Part shown: positions 1 through 6,742 of the stretch, piece after piece | Position numbering within the stretch: the first letter of the stretch is position 1 | Layout: each line of letters begins with the position of its first letter | Source of the DNA: an uncultured Eubacterium sp. | GTDB taxonomy: Bacteria; Bacillota_A; Clostridia; Lachnospirales; Lachnospiraceae | Length of the DNA: 12,559 nt | NCBI GenBank assembly: GCA_948468465.1 | Contig: CAOKJJ010000153.1 | Span: forward strand, 1-12,559 | Direction of reading: 5' to 3' | The notes under the pieces: generated by a model | Databases searched by the model: none | Seen by the model: only the letters and a program-made list of their open reading frames with translations | Told to the model about the DNA's origin: nothing | Position numbers and translations under genes: made by a program

Positions 1-241
1 GCTCCAGCTTTTTCTTCAATATATCCCAATCCTTGCCATGAAAAAACTCACTATCACAAAAAATCACAACCTTATACTTTGTCAGGACGATATCCGGCTT
101 TCCCGGAAGATGATTATAATTTTTTCTATATCTGTAGCCTTTATGCCACAATGCCTTTCGCAATCGCACCTCTATAGAAGTATCTTTTCCTTTTATCTTT
201 GCCATATTGCGATGTCGCTGGTCTTTGCTTAGCACATCCAT
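1..241 (-). CDS. vsr: Vsr-type very short patch repair endonuclease, partial (C-terminus beyond window)
   Basis: This is the N-terminal 80 residues of a DNA mismatch endonuclease of the Vsr family, which nicks next to T:G mismatches produced when 5-methylcytosine deaminates at cytosine methyltransferase sites. The start reads MDVLSKDQRHRNMAKIKGKD, typical of the family. PGKPDIV around residues 47-52 contains the probable catalytic Asp (residue 50, equivalent to E. coli D51). The stretch FCDSEFFHGKDW (61-72) matches the core, with His68 at the place of a conserved His. The E. coli His64 position appears to be Asp here, as I believe is common in Firmicutes versions. The ATG at 239-241 is preceded by GGTGAA, and a good promoter lies just upstream. 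About half the protein is missing off the left edge. A partner cytosine-5 methyltransferase would be expected beyond it but cannot be seen. Confidence 0.9.
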   Translation of the reverse strand, partial: MDVLSKDQRHRNMAKIKGKDTSIEVRLRKALWHKGYRYRKNYNHLPGKPDIVLTKYKVVIFCDSEFFHGKDWDILKKKLE

Positions 242-273
242 TTAATTCACCATTTTTACACAGATTTGCTAAT

Positions 274-302
274 ATTATACATCTAAAATTCTGCTTATTC
301 AA
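274..302 (-). promoter_or_regulatory. Predicted SigA promoter of vsr
   Basis: On the minus strand, TTGAAT (297-302) is followed by a 17-base spacer and a perfect TATAAT (274-279). Transcription would start near 267, giving a leader of about 26 bases with GGTGAA before the vsr ATG. Having its own promoter suggests vsr is not simply read through from sigK. Confidence 0.6.
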
Positions 303-356
303 CAAAAAACTCATTTGTTCTCATTTATTTTGCTTTATATATAAATCCACCAGACA

Positions 357-394
357 ATAAAATAGGAGCATCCCGAAGGCTACACCTATTTTAT
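357..394 (-). terminator. Terminator downstream of sigK, with UUCG tetraloop
   Basis: Outer arms ATAAAATAGG (357-366) and CCTATTTTAT (385-394) are perfect complements over 10 bp. Read on the minus strand, the interior continues the stem with two isolated mismatches and closes with CC-TTCG-GG, a UUCG tetraloop. That loop exists only in minus-strand RNA, so the element most likely terminates sigK, about 100 bases after its stop. The U-tract after the stem is poor. The rest of the 242-497 gap is AT-rich, with no gene seen apart from the vsr promoter. Confidence 0.6.
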
Positions 395-497
395 GTTATC
401 CCCAATATTTATAAAACAATGCATTATAAACATCAGCAGAGTAAGATATGAATTTTTACAGTTTATGTTTATCTATGGTTCATAATCAAGTGCTTAT

Positions 498-1127
498 CTA
501 CCCCATACACTCCATCCCCACCCGCAGCTTCTCCACCGCCTTCTTCTCAATCCTTGACACATAGGATCGTGATATCCCAAGACGATTTGCGATCTGTTTT
601 TGCGTAACCGGCTTATCATCTATCAGCCCATAGCGCAGCGCGATAATCTCTAACTCTCTTTCCGTCAGTATTTTGGGCAGGATCTTTTTCAGATATTGGA
701 TTTTGCTGCTTGTATCCATCCGTTCCACTACATCCGGCTCGTCGCTTTCAATGATATCCATAAAATTAATCTGGTTTCCTTCTTTATCCGTGCCGATTGG
801 TTCATAAATAGATACTTCCCTGGATACTTTTCGTAAATTACGCAGATGCATCAGCAATTCATTGTCAATGCACCTTGCAGCATAGGTTGACAATCGAGAG
901 CCTTTGTCCGGCTGAAACGTCATCACAGCTTTAATTAATCCGATCGTACCGATAGATATCATCTCTTCCATATCTTCATCTGCATTTTGGTATTTTTTGA
1001 CGATATGCGCTACCAGCCTCATATTGTGTACAATTAGTGTATTTCGGGCCTCAAGGCTTCCTCCCTGCATCTCTTCTAAAGCTTTTCTCTCCTCCTGTAT
1101 ATCCAAAGGCGGCAAAAAAGTCTTCAA
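498..1127 (-). CDS. sigK: RNA polymerase sporulation sigma factor SigK, without pro-sequence
   Basis: This is the late mother-cell sigma factor that directs transcription of spore coat and cortex genes. Region 2 is recognisable from the LIVHNMRLVAHIVKKYQN, ISIGTIGLIKAV and STYAARCIDNELLMHLR stretches. The EPIGTDKEGNQI segment is closer to SigK than to SigE. Region 4 ends with the helix-turn-helix TQKQIANRLGISRSYVSRIEKKA. I choose TTG at 1125-1127 as start because GAGGTG (1134-1139) lies exactly 6 bases upstream; a GTG at 1134-1136 would add three residues but falls inside that Shine-Dalgarno. Either way the protein begins at KTFLPPLDIQEE, equivalent to mature B. subtilis SigK, so the roughly 20-residue inhibitory pro-peptide is absent. 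An in-frame stop at 1152-1154 rules out a longer N-terminus. The gene is continuous, with no skin-type insertion. Confidence 0.92.
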   Translation of the reverse strand: MKTFLPPLDIQEERKALEEMQGGSLEARNTLIVHNMRLVAHIVKKYQNADEDMEEMISIGTIGLIKAVMTFQPDKGSRLSTYAARCIDNELLMHLRNLRKVSREVSIYEPIGTDKEGNQINFMDIIESDEPDVVERMDTSSKIQYLKKILPKILTERELEIIALRYGLIDDKPVTQKQIANRLGISRSYVSRIEKKAVEKLRVGMECMG

Positions 1128-1154
1128 AACCCACACCTCAAAGCCACTTTCTTA

Positions 1155-1182
1155 TATTGTATGAAGATGGCGCCTGCTTCGT
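1155..1182 (-). promoter_or_regulatory. SigK/SigE-like promoter of sigK
   Basis: On the minus strand AC (1181-1182) is followed by 17 bases and CATACAATA (1155-1163), fitting the SigK pattern AC-N16/17-CATAnnnTA. CATACAAT also fits the SigE -10 consensus CATACAnT, although no clear SigE -35 is present. The start point would fall near 1149, leaving a leader of about 22 bases before the TTG. In B. subtilis sigK is transcribed by SigE and then by SigK itself; a dual-recognition site here would fit that pattern. Confidence 0.65.
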
Positions 1183-1185
1183 GCC

Positions 1186-1214
1186 TTTCCAATTTTCAGA
1201 TTTTGCTGTATAAT
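1186..1214 (+). promoter_or_regulatory. Predicted SigA promoter of the RluA-family gene
   Basis: A perfect TATAAT (1209-1214) has a weak -35, TTTCCA (1186-1191), 17 bases upstream. Transcription is expected to start at about 1221-1222, the first base of the ATG at 1222, which would make the mRNA leaderless. No Shine-Dalgarno precedes the ATG, in keeping with that. Confidence 0.5.
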
Positions 1215-1221
1215 CAGATTT

Positions 1222-2136
1222 ATGAAGCGAATATTTACTTATACGATTACGAAAGATGCCGCCGGATGGAGCGTCTTGCGGTATTTAAAGGAAAAACACT
1301 ATTCACGCGCTGTCATCATCCAGTTAAAAAAGACAGCTAACGGCATATTGATCAATGGCAGATGGGCTTATGTAAACGAAATATTAAAAGAAGGAGACGT
1401 ACTGACTATTAAACTCGTTGAACTGCCTGTACAGACAGACGATGCAACGGCACGCCCAAAAATACTGCCCGCAGATCTTCCCATCAGCATTTTATACGAA
1501 GACGAAGACCTGCTCATCGTGCATAAACCTGCGCAAATGCCCATTCATCCTTCCATCGGACATGAAAATAACACGCTTGCAAATGCGGTTTGTTATTATG
1601 CCGCGCAAAAACAGGAATATTACCCTTACCGATGCATTAACCGTCTGGACCGGGATACGAGCGGGCTGACGATCATTGCCAAAAATCCTTACAGCAGCTG
1701 CATCTTATATGAACAAATGCGGGAAAGAGAAATACACAGGACTTATTATGCCATTGTACAGGGCATCACACCGGATACCGGCACGATCTGCGCTCCTATT
1801 GCACGGCAGGAAAATACCATTCTGGCACGTACGGTAGATCCAAACGGCGACCCGGCGGTCACGCATTTTCAGACGCTGGCAAAAAAAGACGGGCTGTCTT
1901 TTGTAAAACTCTGGCTGGATACCGGACGCACACATCAGATCCGCGTACACATGTGCCATATCGGCCATCCGCTGATTGGAGATTTTCTGTACAATTCAAA
2001 AGATTCCCGGATGAACAGACAGGCTCTTCATGCCGGAAATCTCAGTTTTACACACCCTGTAACGAGGCAGCGTATGTATTTTTCAGCGCCGCTTCCGAAA
2101 GATATGCTGCAGTTTTTCCAAATGGTTATTTCTTAA
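1222..2136 (+). CDS. RluA-family RNA pseudouridine synthase
   Basis: The 304-residue protein should convert specific uridines in rRNA or tRNA to pseudouridine; the target cannot be told from sequence. An S4-like RNA-binding region covers roughly residues 15-65. The catalytic domain starts near 90 with LYEDEDLLIVHKPAQMPIHP. Motif NRLDRDTSGL (140-149) contains the catalytic Asp143, with Asn where most members have His. The late motif GRTHQIRVH...GHPLIGD spans 235-254. The ATG at 1222 has no Shine-Dalgarno and lies 7 bases after a TATAAT, but the N-terminus KRIFTYTIT looks natural, and the frame upstream has only codons unlikely to start before a stop at 1162. The gene diverges from sigK. Its last 54 bases overlap the convergent DUF5662 gene, with no terminator between them. 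Confidence 0.92.
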   Translation: MKRIFTYTITKDAAGWSVLRYLKEKHYSRAVIIQLKKTANGILINGRWAYVNEILKEGDVLTIKLVELPVQTDDATARPKILPADLPISILYEDEDLLIVHKPAQMPIHPSIGHENNTLANAVCYYAAQKQEYYPYRCINRLDRDTSGLTIIAKNPYSSCILYEQMREREIHRTYYAIVQGITPDTGTICAPIARQENTILARTVDPNGDPAVTHFQTLAKKDGLSFVKLWLDTGRTHQIRVHMCHIGHPLIGDFLYNSKDSRMNRQALHAGNLSFTHPVTRQRMYFSAPLPKDMLQFFQMVIS

Positions 2137-2682
2137 AATATGCCGGCGGATATACAGAAACGTCTGTTCCTCGCCTTTTTCTGCCAGCATATGCAACAGT
2201 ATTTCAAGCTGCCTTCTCGTGTCCTTATGCACGACCATATAGTGCTTGCGCTTTTCATAATATTCCAGCGGATCCGAATCTTTGTACTTTTCTTTCCGAT
2301 AGTTTTTGGAAGCGCTGACACGATCTACGAACATTTCCACGACATACTTAACCGGCATTTTCATCCCGGTCACATGTCTGTCCGCAGGGTCGGCATCTGC
2401 CGTATAATCAATCCAATATTCGGCATGATGCTTATTGCGCCCTTTATGATGCAGCCAGGCGGTGGAATAACCGTATTTTTCCCGTTCTCCGTTATGCGGG
2501 CTTTGATCGTCCCTGTAGTAATAAAGCCCGATGCGAAGCTCCGGCCACGTATATTTGGACAGGTCGTGCATGATACCCTGGCGGTACAATCCAAGCTTAA
2601 AACAAGCCTGCATAACAAGCTTTTTGTGATGGTTGATCGTTTTCAGATGTCCTATTGCATTGTGTAAAAGTTTCATGGTCAC
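2083..2682 (-). CDS. DUF5662 family protein
   Basis: This resembles DUF5662, a family of unknown function widespread in gut Firmicutes. Visible hallmarks are GHLKTINHHKKLVM near the N-terminus, GIMHDLSKY (residues 36-44), HHKGRNKHHAEYW (78-90), KMPVKYVVEMFVDRVSASK (108-126) and a C-terminal EKGEEQTF (168-175). The repeated His/Asp pairs (H39-D40, H78-H79, H85-H86) are reminiscent of HD-type metal sites, but that is inference only. AGGAG (2688-2692) is 5 bases before a GTG at 2680-2682 and 11 before an ATG at 2674-2676, so the first two residues are uncertain. It lies 52 bp after the GH13-like gene on the same strand and may be co-transcribed with it. Its 3' end overlaps the convergent pseudouridine synthase gene by 54 bp. 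Confidence 0.85.
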   Translation of the reverse strand: MTMKLLHNAIGHLKTINHHKKLVMQACFKLGLYRQGIMHDLSKYTWPELRIGLYYYRDDQSPHNGEREKYGYSTAWLHHKGRNKHHAEYWIDYTADADPADRHVTGMKMPVKYVVEMFVDRVSASKNYRKEKYKDSDPLEYYEKRKHYMVVHKDTRRQLEILLHMLAEKGEEQTFLYIRRHILRNNHLEKLQHIFRKRR

Positions 2683-2697
2683 AAATACTCCTATACA

Positions 2698-2722
2698 AAA
2701 TTACTATATGAAATTACTATAT
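2698..2722. repeat. Two-copy direct repeat, period 13
   Basis: AAATTACTATAT occurs perfectly at 2698-2709 and 2711-2722, separated by one base. It fills most of the gap between the DUF5662 start and the GH13-like stop, just upstream of the DUF5662 ribosome binding site. It could be a short replication-slippage duplication or a paired protein-binding site. Confidence 0.8.
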
Positions 2723-2734
2723 AAAACAGTTCTG

Positions 2735-4603
2735 CTATTTTCCAACTAAAATTACAACGGCCTGCGCCGGCACTTCAATCTGATGCTTTTTCTCCACAAG
2801 CCGCGGCGGTTCGCAAAACGGGATGTCTTTATCGGCCGTATTGACGGCCAGGTGCCACTGCAGTCTGCGCGGAAGCTTCGGCAGCGCCAAACACTGCGGC
2901 TCCATATAAAAATTTAATCCAATATAAATAAAATCATCTTCTGTGCCATCCGCACGGGACGCATAAGCGCCATAATATAACAAGCCAACCGCATCGGGAT
3001 ATATACTTGACAGCATCCATGCATTTTCTCCATGATAAGACAAATCCGGATAGCCCTTGGACTTATAATCGCACATCTGCATCGGCCTGCTGCTGCTTAA
3101 AATCGGGTGCTGCCTGCGAAACGCAATCATCTGCCGGACAAACCCGGCATATAATCCGTGCCGTTTCAGGCCGCTCCAATTCACCCACCCGGTTTTGTTA
3201 TCCTGGCAATAACAGTTATTATTCCCCTGCTGTGAATTGCCAAATTCATCGCCCGCCATAAGAAGCGGCACTCCCTGCCCGATCATAATCAAAGCGATCG
3301 CATTGCGCATCTGTTTTCTTCGATATTCTAAAATGCCGCGTTTGCGCGTCGCACCTTCCACTCCGCCGTTGCAGCTGAAATTCCATAAAAGCCCGTCCTG
3401 ATTATCTTCTCCGTTTTCTTCATTATGCTTTTGCACATAACTGAACAAATCCGCAAGCGTATACCCATTATTCCCAGCGATAAAATTCACAAAGCCAAAT
3501 ACCTCATGCTGCCGTTTCAGCTGGCCTAACAATTCCGGCATGCTGCCGTTGTTTCTGCTTAACATTTTTCTGGATGCATACAAAAAGTCATCATTGTACA
3601 CAAATAAATGCGGATAGGAGGTTTCCTTCTGAAACAACCTTCTGCTGAATCCATCCGCAAACAGCTTCGTCCTGCGCAAAATCAGATCCTGCGCCATCGC
3701 ATCCACAGACAATGCCGCTCCAAGCAGATGAAACCCATCAACATGGTATTCCATCACCCAATAACGCAAAATCTCCACCGCGATATTCTGGTTCATTTTT
3801 TCATCAAAATACATTTCTAAAATGCATTCCATATGATTTTTATGCAATTCCCGTATCAGTGTTTTCAACTCCAGGGATGGCTCCCCCGTCGCGGAGTAAG
3901 ATGCCTTCGGCGCATAATAATCTCCCGGCACATACCCCCAGCAATTGATCTTATAAGACAGTTCCGCAGTTTCTTCCAGCAAAAACCCCTCTTTTGCATT
4001 TTCACTCCAGCCGTCCAGATTTTGTTTTTCACATTTTTCCACAATCAGCTCTTCAAATTCATAGACTGGCATAAACTCTATAGAAGTAACCCCTAATTCT
4101 TTTAAGTATGGAATCTTTTCCATCACGCCGGCAAAAGTTCCCTTTTTCTTTCCGGCCATTCCCGCATCCATCGTAAATGCCCGCACATTCAGCTTATACA
4201 TAACCATATCTTGCCTTGGAATCTCCGGAAACCTGTCACCATCCCATGCAAATCCCGCAAAATCAAATCCTGCACGCACCTGATGATTTTCGCCCAGCCG
4301 TCTGGTATCCGCCCACTTTTCCCTTCCAATCACTTTACGGGCATGCTGGTCAAACAATATCTTTCCGTCAATCTCGTAATTGTAGTTCATTTTTTTCCAT
4401 TTCAGCCCGCGGATGCCTACAGACCGAAGCGCTCCGATGCAGTATTCATCTGGAACCGGGATTCGTATTTCATGATCATTTGCAGTATAAAGCAAAATTG
4501 CGCACTTTTGCTCTTTTTCGCCCTCAAATGTAAAATATACGGTATCTGCCATTTTGGATACACCAATTTTTGCATAATTTCCTTCAATGATTGTATATTC
4601 CAT
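2735..4603 (-). CDS. GH13 isoamylase/GlgX-like protein, predicted catalytically inactive
   Basis: The 622-residue protein has the architecture of glycogen debranching enzymes: a CBM48-like N-terminal domain (about 8-120), a GH13 barrel (about 130-500) and a C-terminal beta domain. Debranching-family hallmarks are clear: WGYVPGDYYAPKASY (222-236), KHNEENGEDNQDG (392-404) and VPLLMAGDEFG...QQGNNNCYCQDN (445-469). Catalytic positions are not kept. The motif normally VDGFRFD reads VDGFHLL (288-294), so the nucleophile Asp is Leu294 and the conserved Arg is His292. The normal DVVYNH region reads EMYFDE. The acid/base region (usually AEPWD) reads VYNDDF (335-340). The normal AHDG reads GNNG (377-380), replacing His and Asp. 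The reading frame is intact, so a non-catalytic role such as glycogen binding is plausible but unproven. The ATG at 4601-4603 follows AGAAGGCGGA. Confidence 0.88.
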   Translation of the reverse strand: MEYTIIEGNYAKIGVSKMADTVYFTFEGEKEQKCAILLYTANDHEIRIPVPDEYCIGALRSVGIRGLKWKKMNYNYEIDGKILFDQHARKVIGREKWADTRRLGENHQVRAGFDFAGFAWDGDRFPEIPRQDMVMYKLNVRAFTMDAGMAGKKKGTFAGVMEKIPYLKELGVTSIEFMPVYEFEELIVEKCEKQNLDGWSENAKEGFLLEETAELSYKINCWGYVPGDYYAPKASYSATGEPSLELKTLIRELHKNHMECILEMYFDEKMNQNIAVEILRYWVMEYHVDGFHLLGAALSVDAMAQDLILRRTKLFADGFSRRLFQKETSYPHLFVYNDDFLYASRKMLSRNNGSMPELLGQLKRQHEVFGFVNFIAGNNGYTLADLFSYVQKHNEENGEDNQDGLLWNFSCNGGVEGATRKRGILEYRRKQMRNAIALIMIGQGVPLLMAGDEFGNSQQGNNNCYCQDNKTGWVNWSGLKRHGLYAGFVRQMIAFRRQHPILSSSRPMQMCDYKSKGYPDLSYHGENAWMLSSIYPDAVGLLYYGAYASRADGTEDDFIYIGLNFYMEPQCLALPKLPRRLQWHLAVNTADKDIPFCEPPRLVEKKHQIEVPAQAVVILVGK

Positions 4604-4705
4604 ATCTTTTCCGCCTTCTCCTGTCTGCCTGTTAACTGGAACCGAATCCTGTATCTACTGTATCCTGTTTTCATTTGTATTTACTTTTTCTTACACCTAT
4701 TTTCT

Positions 4706-4714
4706 ATTATAACA
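4706..4714 (-). promoter_or_regulatory. Extended -10 promoter of the GH13-like gene
   Basis: On the minus strand TGTTATAAT gives a perfect TATAAT (4706-4711) with an upstream TGn extension. No good -35 is seen; ATACAA is the hexamer at 17 bases. Transcription would start near 4699, leaving a leader of about 95 bases before the ATG at 4603. This separates the gene from the helicase gene upstream. Confidence 0.55.
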
Positions 4715-4745
4715 TTAAGCTTCAGCGTTTGTATATCTTTTTCTT

Positions 4746-4774
4746 AAATTTGCGGAAAAAATTTGCGGAAAAAA
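4746..4774. repeat. 13-bp tandem duplication after the helicase gene
   Basis: ATTTGCGGAAAAA is repeated perfectly at 4748-4760 and 4761-4773, and the 13-base periodicity extends over 4746-4774. It begins 4 bases beyond the helicase stop codon. It does not form a hairpin, so it is not an obvious terminator. Confidence 0.85.
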
Positions 4775-4777
4775 AGC

Positions 4778-6601
4778 TTATAATATTTCCGTCAGAAAGC
4801 AGGACGGTTCCACTTTTTTCCCTCGTATGGTTTTCACATAAGACAAATAAAGCTCCTTTTTTGCGCGTGTCATGCCTACATACATCATCCTGCGTTCTTC
4901 TTCCAGTTCTGCTTCCAATACTGCTTTTTTATATGGAATCATCCCTTCGTTTACATCGGGTATAATCACGATGTCATATTCCAGCCCTTTGGATGCATGC
5001 AGTGTTAAAACGGAAATACTGTCTGACTGTTCCTGCTGCCTGCGCTGTTCCTGCTGCAGTTTTTCTGTATACAGCTGTGTAAACTGCATCCATTCCTCCA
5101 GCTGTTTGTACTCTTTTGTACTTTCCATCAGCTCGTCTAACGTCTCGAACAGTTCATTTGCTGGGATTTGGCGGCTTGCTGCGTAGTCTGTCAGATATTC
5201 GTCATAGCCAACCGCCTTTCGGATATAATTTACCGCGGCGAAAGGCGTGATTCTCGTAAGTACCATAAGGTCGTATTGAAGCTGTTCGATGCGTTCTGCA
5301 ATCCATGGCTGTGCTTTATAAAAATCTTTCCATTCCGCAAAGGATATCTGCTGCATCGAAAGGCTTTCCCTGCTGATATACCGTTTGGGCCGATTGATAA
5401 TACGCAGAAAATCTTTGCGTTCCCTACTCCCAAGCGCCAGCCTGAAATACGCTTTCAGATCCTGGGCAATCCAGTGTTCGTACAGATTTGGAATCCGCTC
5501 TTTTGTCCGAAACGGCAGATTATACTCCATCAGCTTTGCAATCAGCGGACCCGGCTGCATATTCGTGCGGTATAGTACGGCGATCTGCCCGTATTGTATG
5601 CCCCGGCTGACCTGCAAACGGATCAGTTCGATCAATGCTTTATTTTCTTCCTGTACATTCTCAAACTTCGCGGTCCAAAAAGCCTGGCCATCCGTTCCCG
5701 CGCTTTGAATCTGCTTTTCAAAACGGTTTTTGTTGTATCCGATCAGTTTGCCGGCCCTTTGCACGACTTCTTTCGGACAGCGGTAATTTATCGAAAGACG
5801 GATGACGTTTGCCGAGCGAAAATCTTTTGGAAAGTTCAGCATCAGTTCCGGTTTGGAACCCCGGAACCGGTAAATGGACTGATCGTCATCACCCACTACA
5901 AACAAATTTTTTTCCTCTCCGCATAACAGACGTACCGTATCATACTGCAGACGGTTGATATCCTGAAATTCATCTACCATAATATAAGCAAACTTCTGCT
6001 GCCACGCCGCACGGATATCCGCACGCTGCTCCAGCAGTTCTTTTGTATAGACTAAAATATCATCAAAGTCAATCAGCCTGTTCTCATGCATATATCGGCT
6101 GTATTCCCCGTAAATCCGCTGGAAAGCCTCTTTGCCGCAGTGAACCGGATAATAATTCTGCACGGTGGCGCCATTGTTTTTTAATACGCTGATTTCACTC
6201 AGCATCTGATTCGCAAACTCAGACTCGTCTTCACACGCAATGCTGTTTCTTGCTATAATTTCACGCATAAACTGATATTTGACTTCATCACGGGCAATAT
6301 TGGAAGCTGTATAATGATAAGCATGTTTTAGAATGGTAAAAAAGACTGCATGGAAAGTGCCGAAATTGACACCAGGATATTTGTCAGACGTCATCTGTGC
6401 AAAACGGGTACGCATTTCACCAGCGGCGGCTTTTGTAAATGTAACAACTAATATGCGGCGCGGCGAAACCTGGCACCGGGTAATCAAATATTCGGTGCGC
6501 TTTGTAATGACAGCCGTCTTTCCGCTGCCGGGGCCAGCCAGGACAAGACAAGGGCCGGTTGTATGCGTAATGGCCTTTACTTGAGACGGATTAAAGTTCA
6601 T
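4778..6601 (-). CDS. UvrD/Rep/PcrA-like superfamily 1 ATP-dependent 3'-5' DNA helicase
   Basis: The set of SF1A helicase motifs is readable. The Q-motif NPSQVKAI lies at the N-terminus. Walker A is AGPGSGKT (about 22-29). Walker B is VDEFQD (209-214). Motif III is VVGDDDQSIYRFRG (235-248). NYRCP sits near 272. Motif V is LTLHASKGLEYDIVIIPDVNEG and motif VI is EEERRMMYVGMTRAKKELYLSY near the C-terminus. At about 607 residues it is shorter than PcrA/UvrD (roughly 720-740), mainly through loss of the C-terminal tail, and resembles the compact helicases common in Clostridia. I prefer the ATG at 6599-6601, because AAAGG lies 7 bases before it; a GTG at 6605-6607 would add two residues. The gene stands alone between the hydrogenase and GH13-like genes and probably acts in repair or replication restart. 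Confidence 0.93.
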   Translation of the reverse strand: MNFNPSQVKAITHTTGPCLVLAGPGSGKTAVITKRTEYLITRCQVSPRRILVVTFTKAAAGEMRTRFAQMTSDKYPGVNFGTFHAVFFTILKHAYHYTASNIARDEVKYQFMREIIARNSIACEDESEFANQMLSEISVLKNNGATVQNYYPVHCGKEAFQRIYGEYSRYMHENRLIDFDDILVYTKELLEQRADIRAAWQQKFAYIMVDEFQDINRLQYDTVRLLCGEEKNLFVVGDDDQSIYRFRGSKPELMLNFPKDFRSANVIRLSINYRCPKEVVQRAGKLIGYNKNRFEKQIQSAGTDGQAFWTAKFENVQEENKALIELIRLQVSRGIQYGQIAVLYRTNMQPGPLIAKLMEYNLPFRTKERIPNLYEHWIAQDLKAYFRLALGSRERKDFLRIINRPKRYISRESLSMQQISFAEWKDFYKAQPWIAERIEQLQYDLMVLTRITPFAAVNYIRKAVGYDEYLTDYAASRQIPANELFETLDELMESTKEYKQLEEWMQFTQLYTEKLQQEQRRQQEQSDSISVLTLHASKGLEYDIVIIPDVNEGMIPYKKAVLEAELEEERRMMYVGMTRAKKELYLSYVKTIRGKKVEPSCFLTEIL

Positions 6602-6649
6602 AAGCACGCCTTTCCTGATATGTATTTAAAAATATTCAAATGCGACAAA

Positions 6650-6679
6650 GCACCCACCATCCGGACAGACAGTGAGTGC
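6650..6679 (-). terminator. Possible terminator of the hydrogenase gene
   Basis: In minus-strand RNA, GCACTCAC (6672-6679) can pair with GTGGGTGC (6650-6657), giving 8 pairs with one U-G wobble and a 14-base loop, followed by TTTGTC. It lies 64 bases after the hydrogenase stop and before the helicase start. The U-tract is short, so this is a weak call. Confidence 0.4.
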
Positions 6680-6742
6680 AGTCATTTATTTACGTACAGT
6701 TTCGAATCATTTGGTCACAATCGAACCCACGGCCGGATCCTG

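Noticed and set aside
38..232. A 64-codon + strand frame at the left edge
   Set aside because: Mirrors vsr on the opposite strand, and vsr carries clear family motifs.
2140..2667. A 175-codon + strand frame
   Set aside because: Antisense to the DUF5662 gene along its whole length, with no start signal or family resemblance.
4211..4747. A 178-codon + strand frame with hydrophobic stretches
   Set aside because: Antisense to the 5' part of the GH13-like gene and its promoter. The apparent hydrophobic segments come from AT-rich leader DNA, and no Shine-Dalgarno is present.
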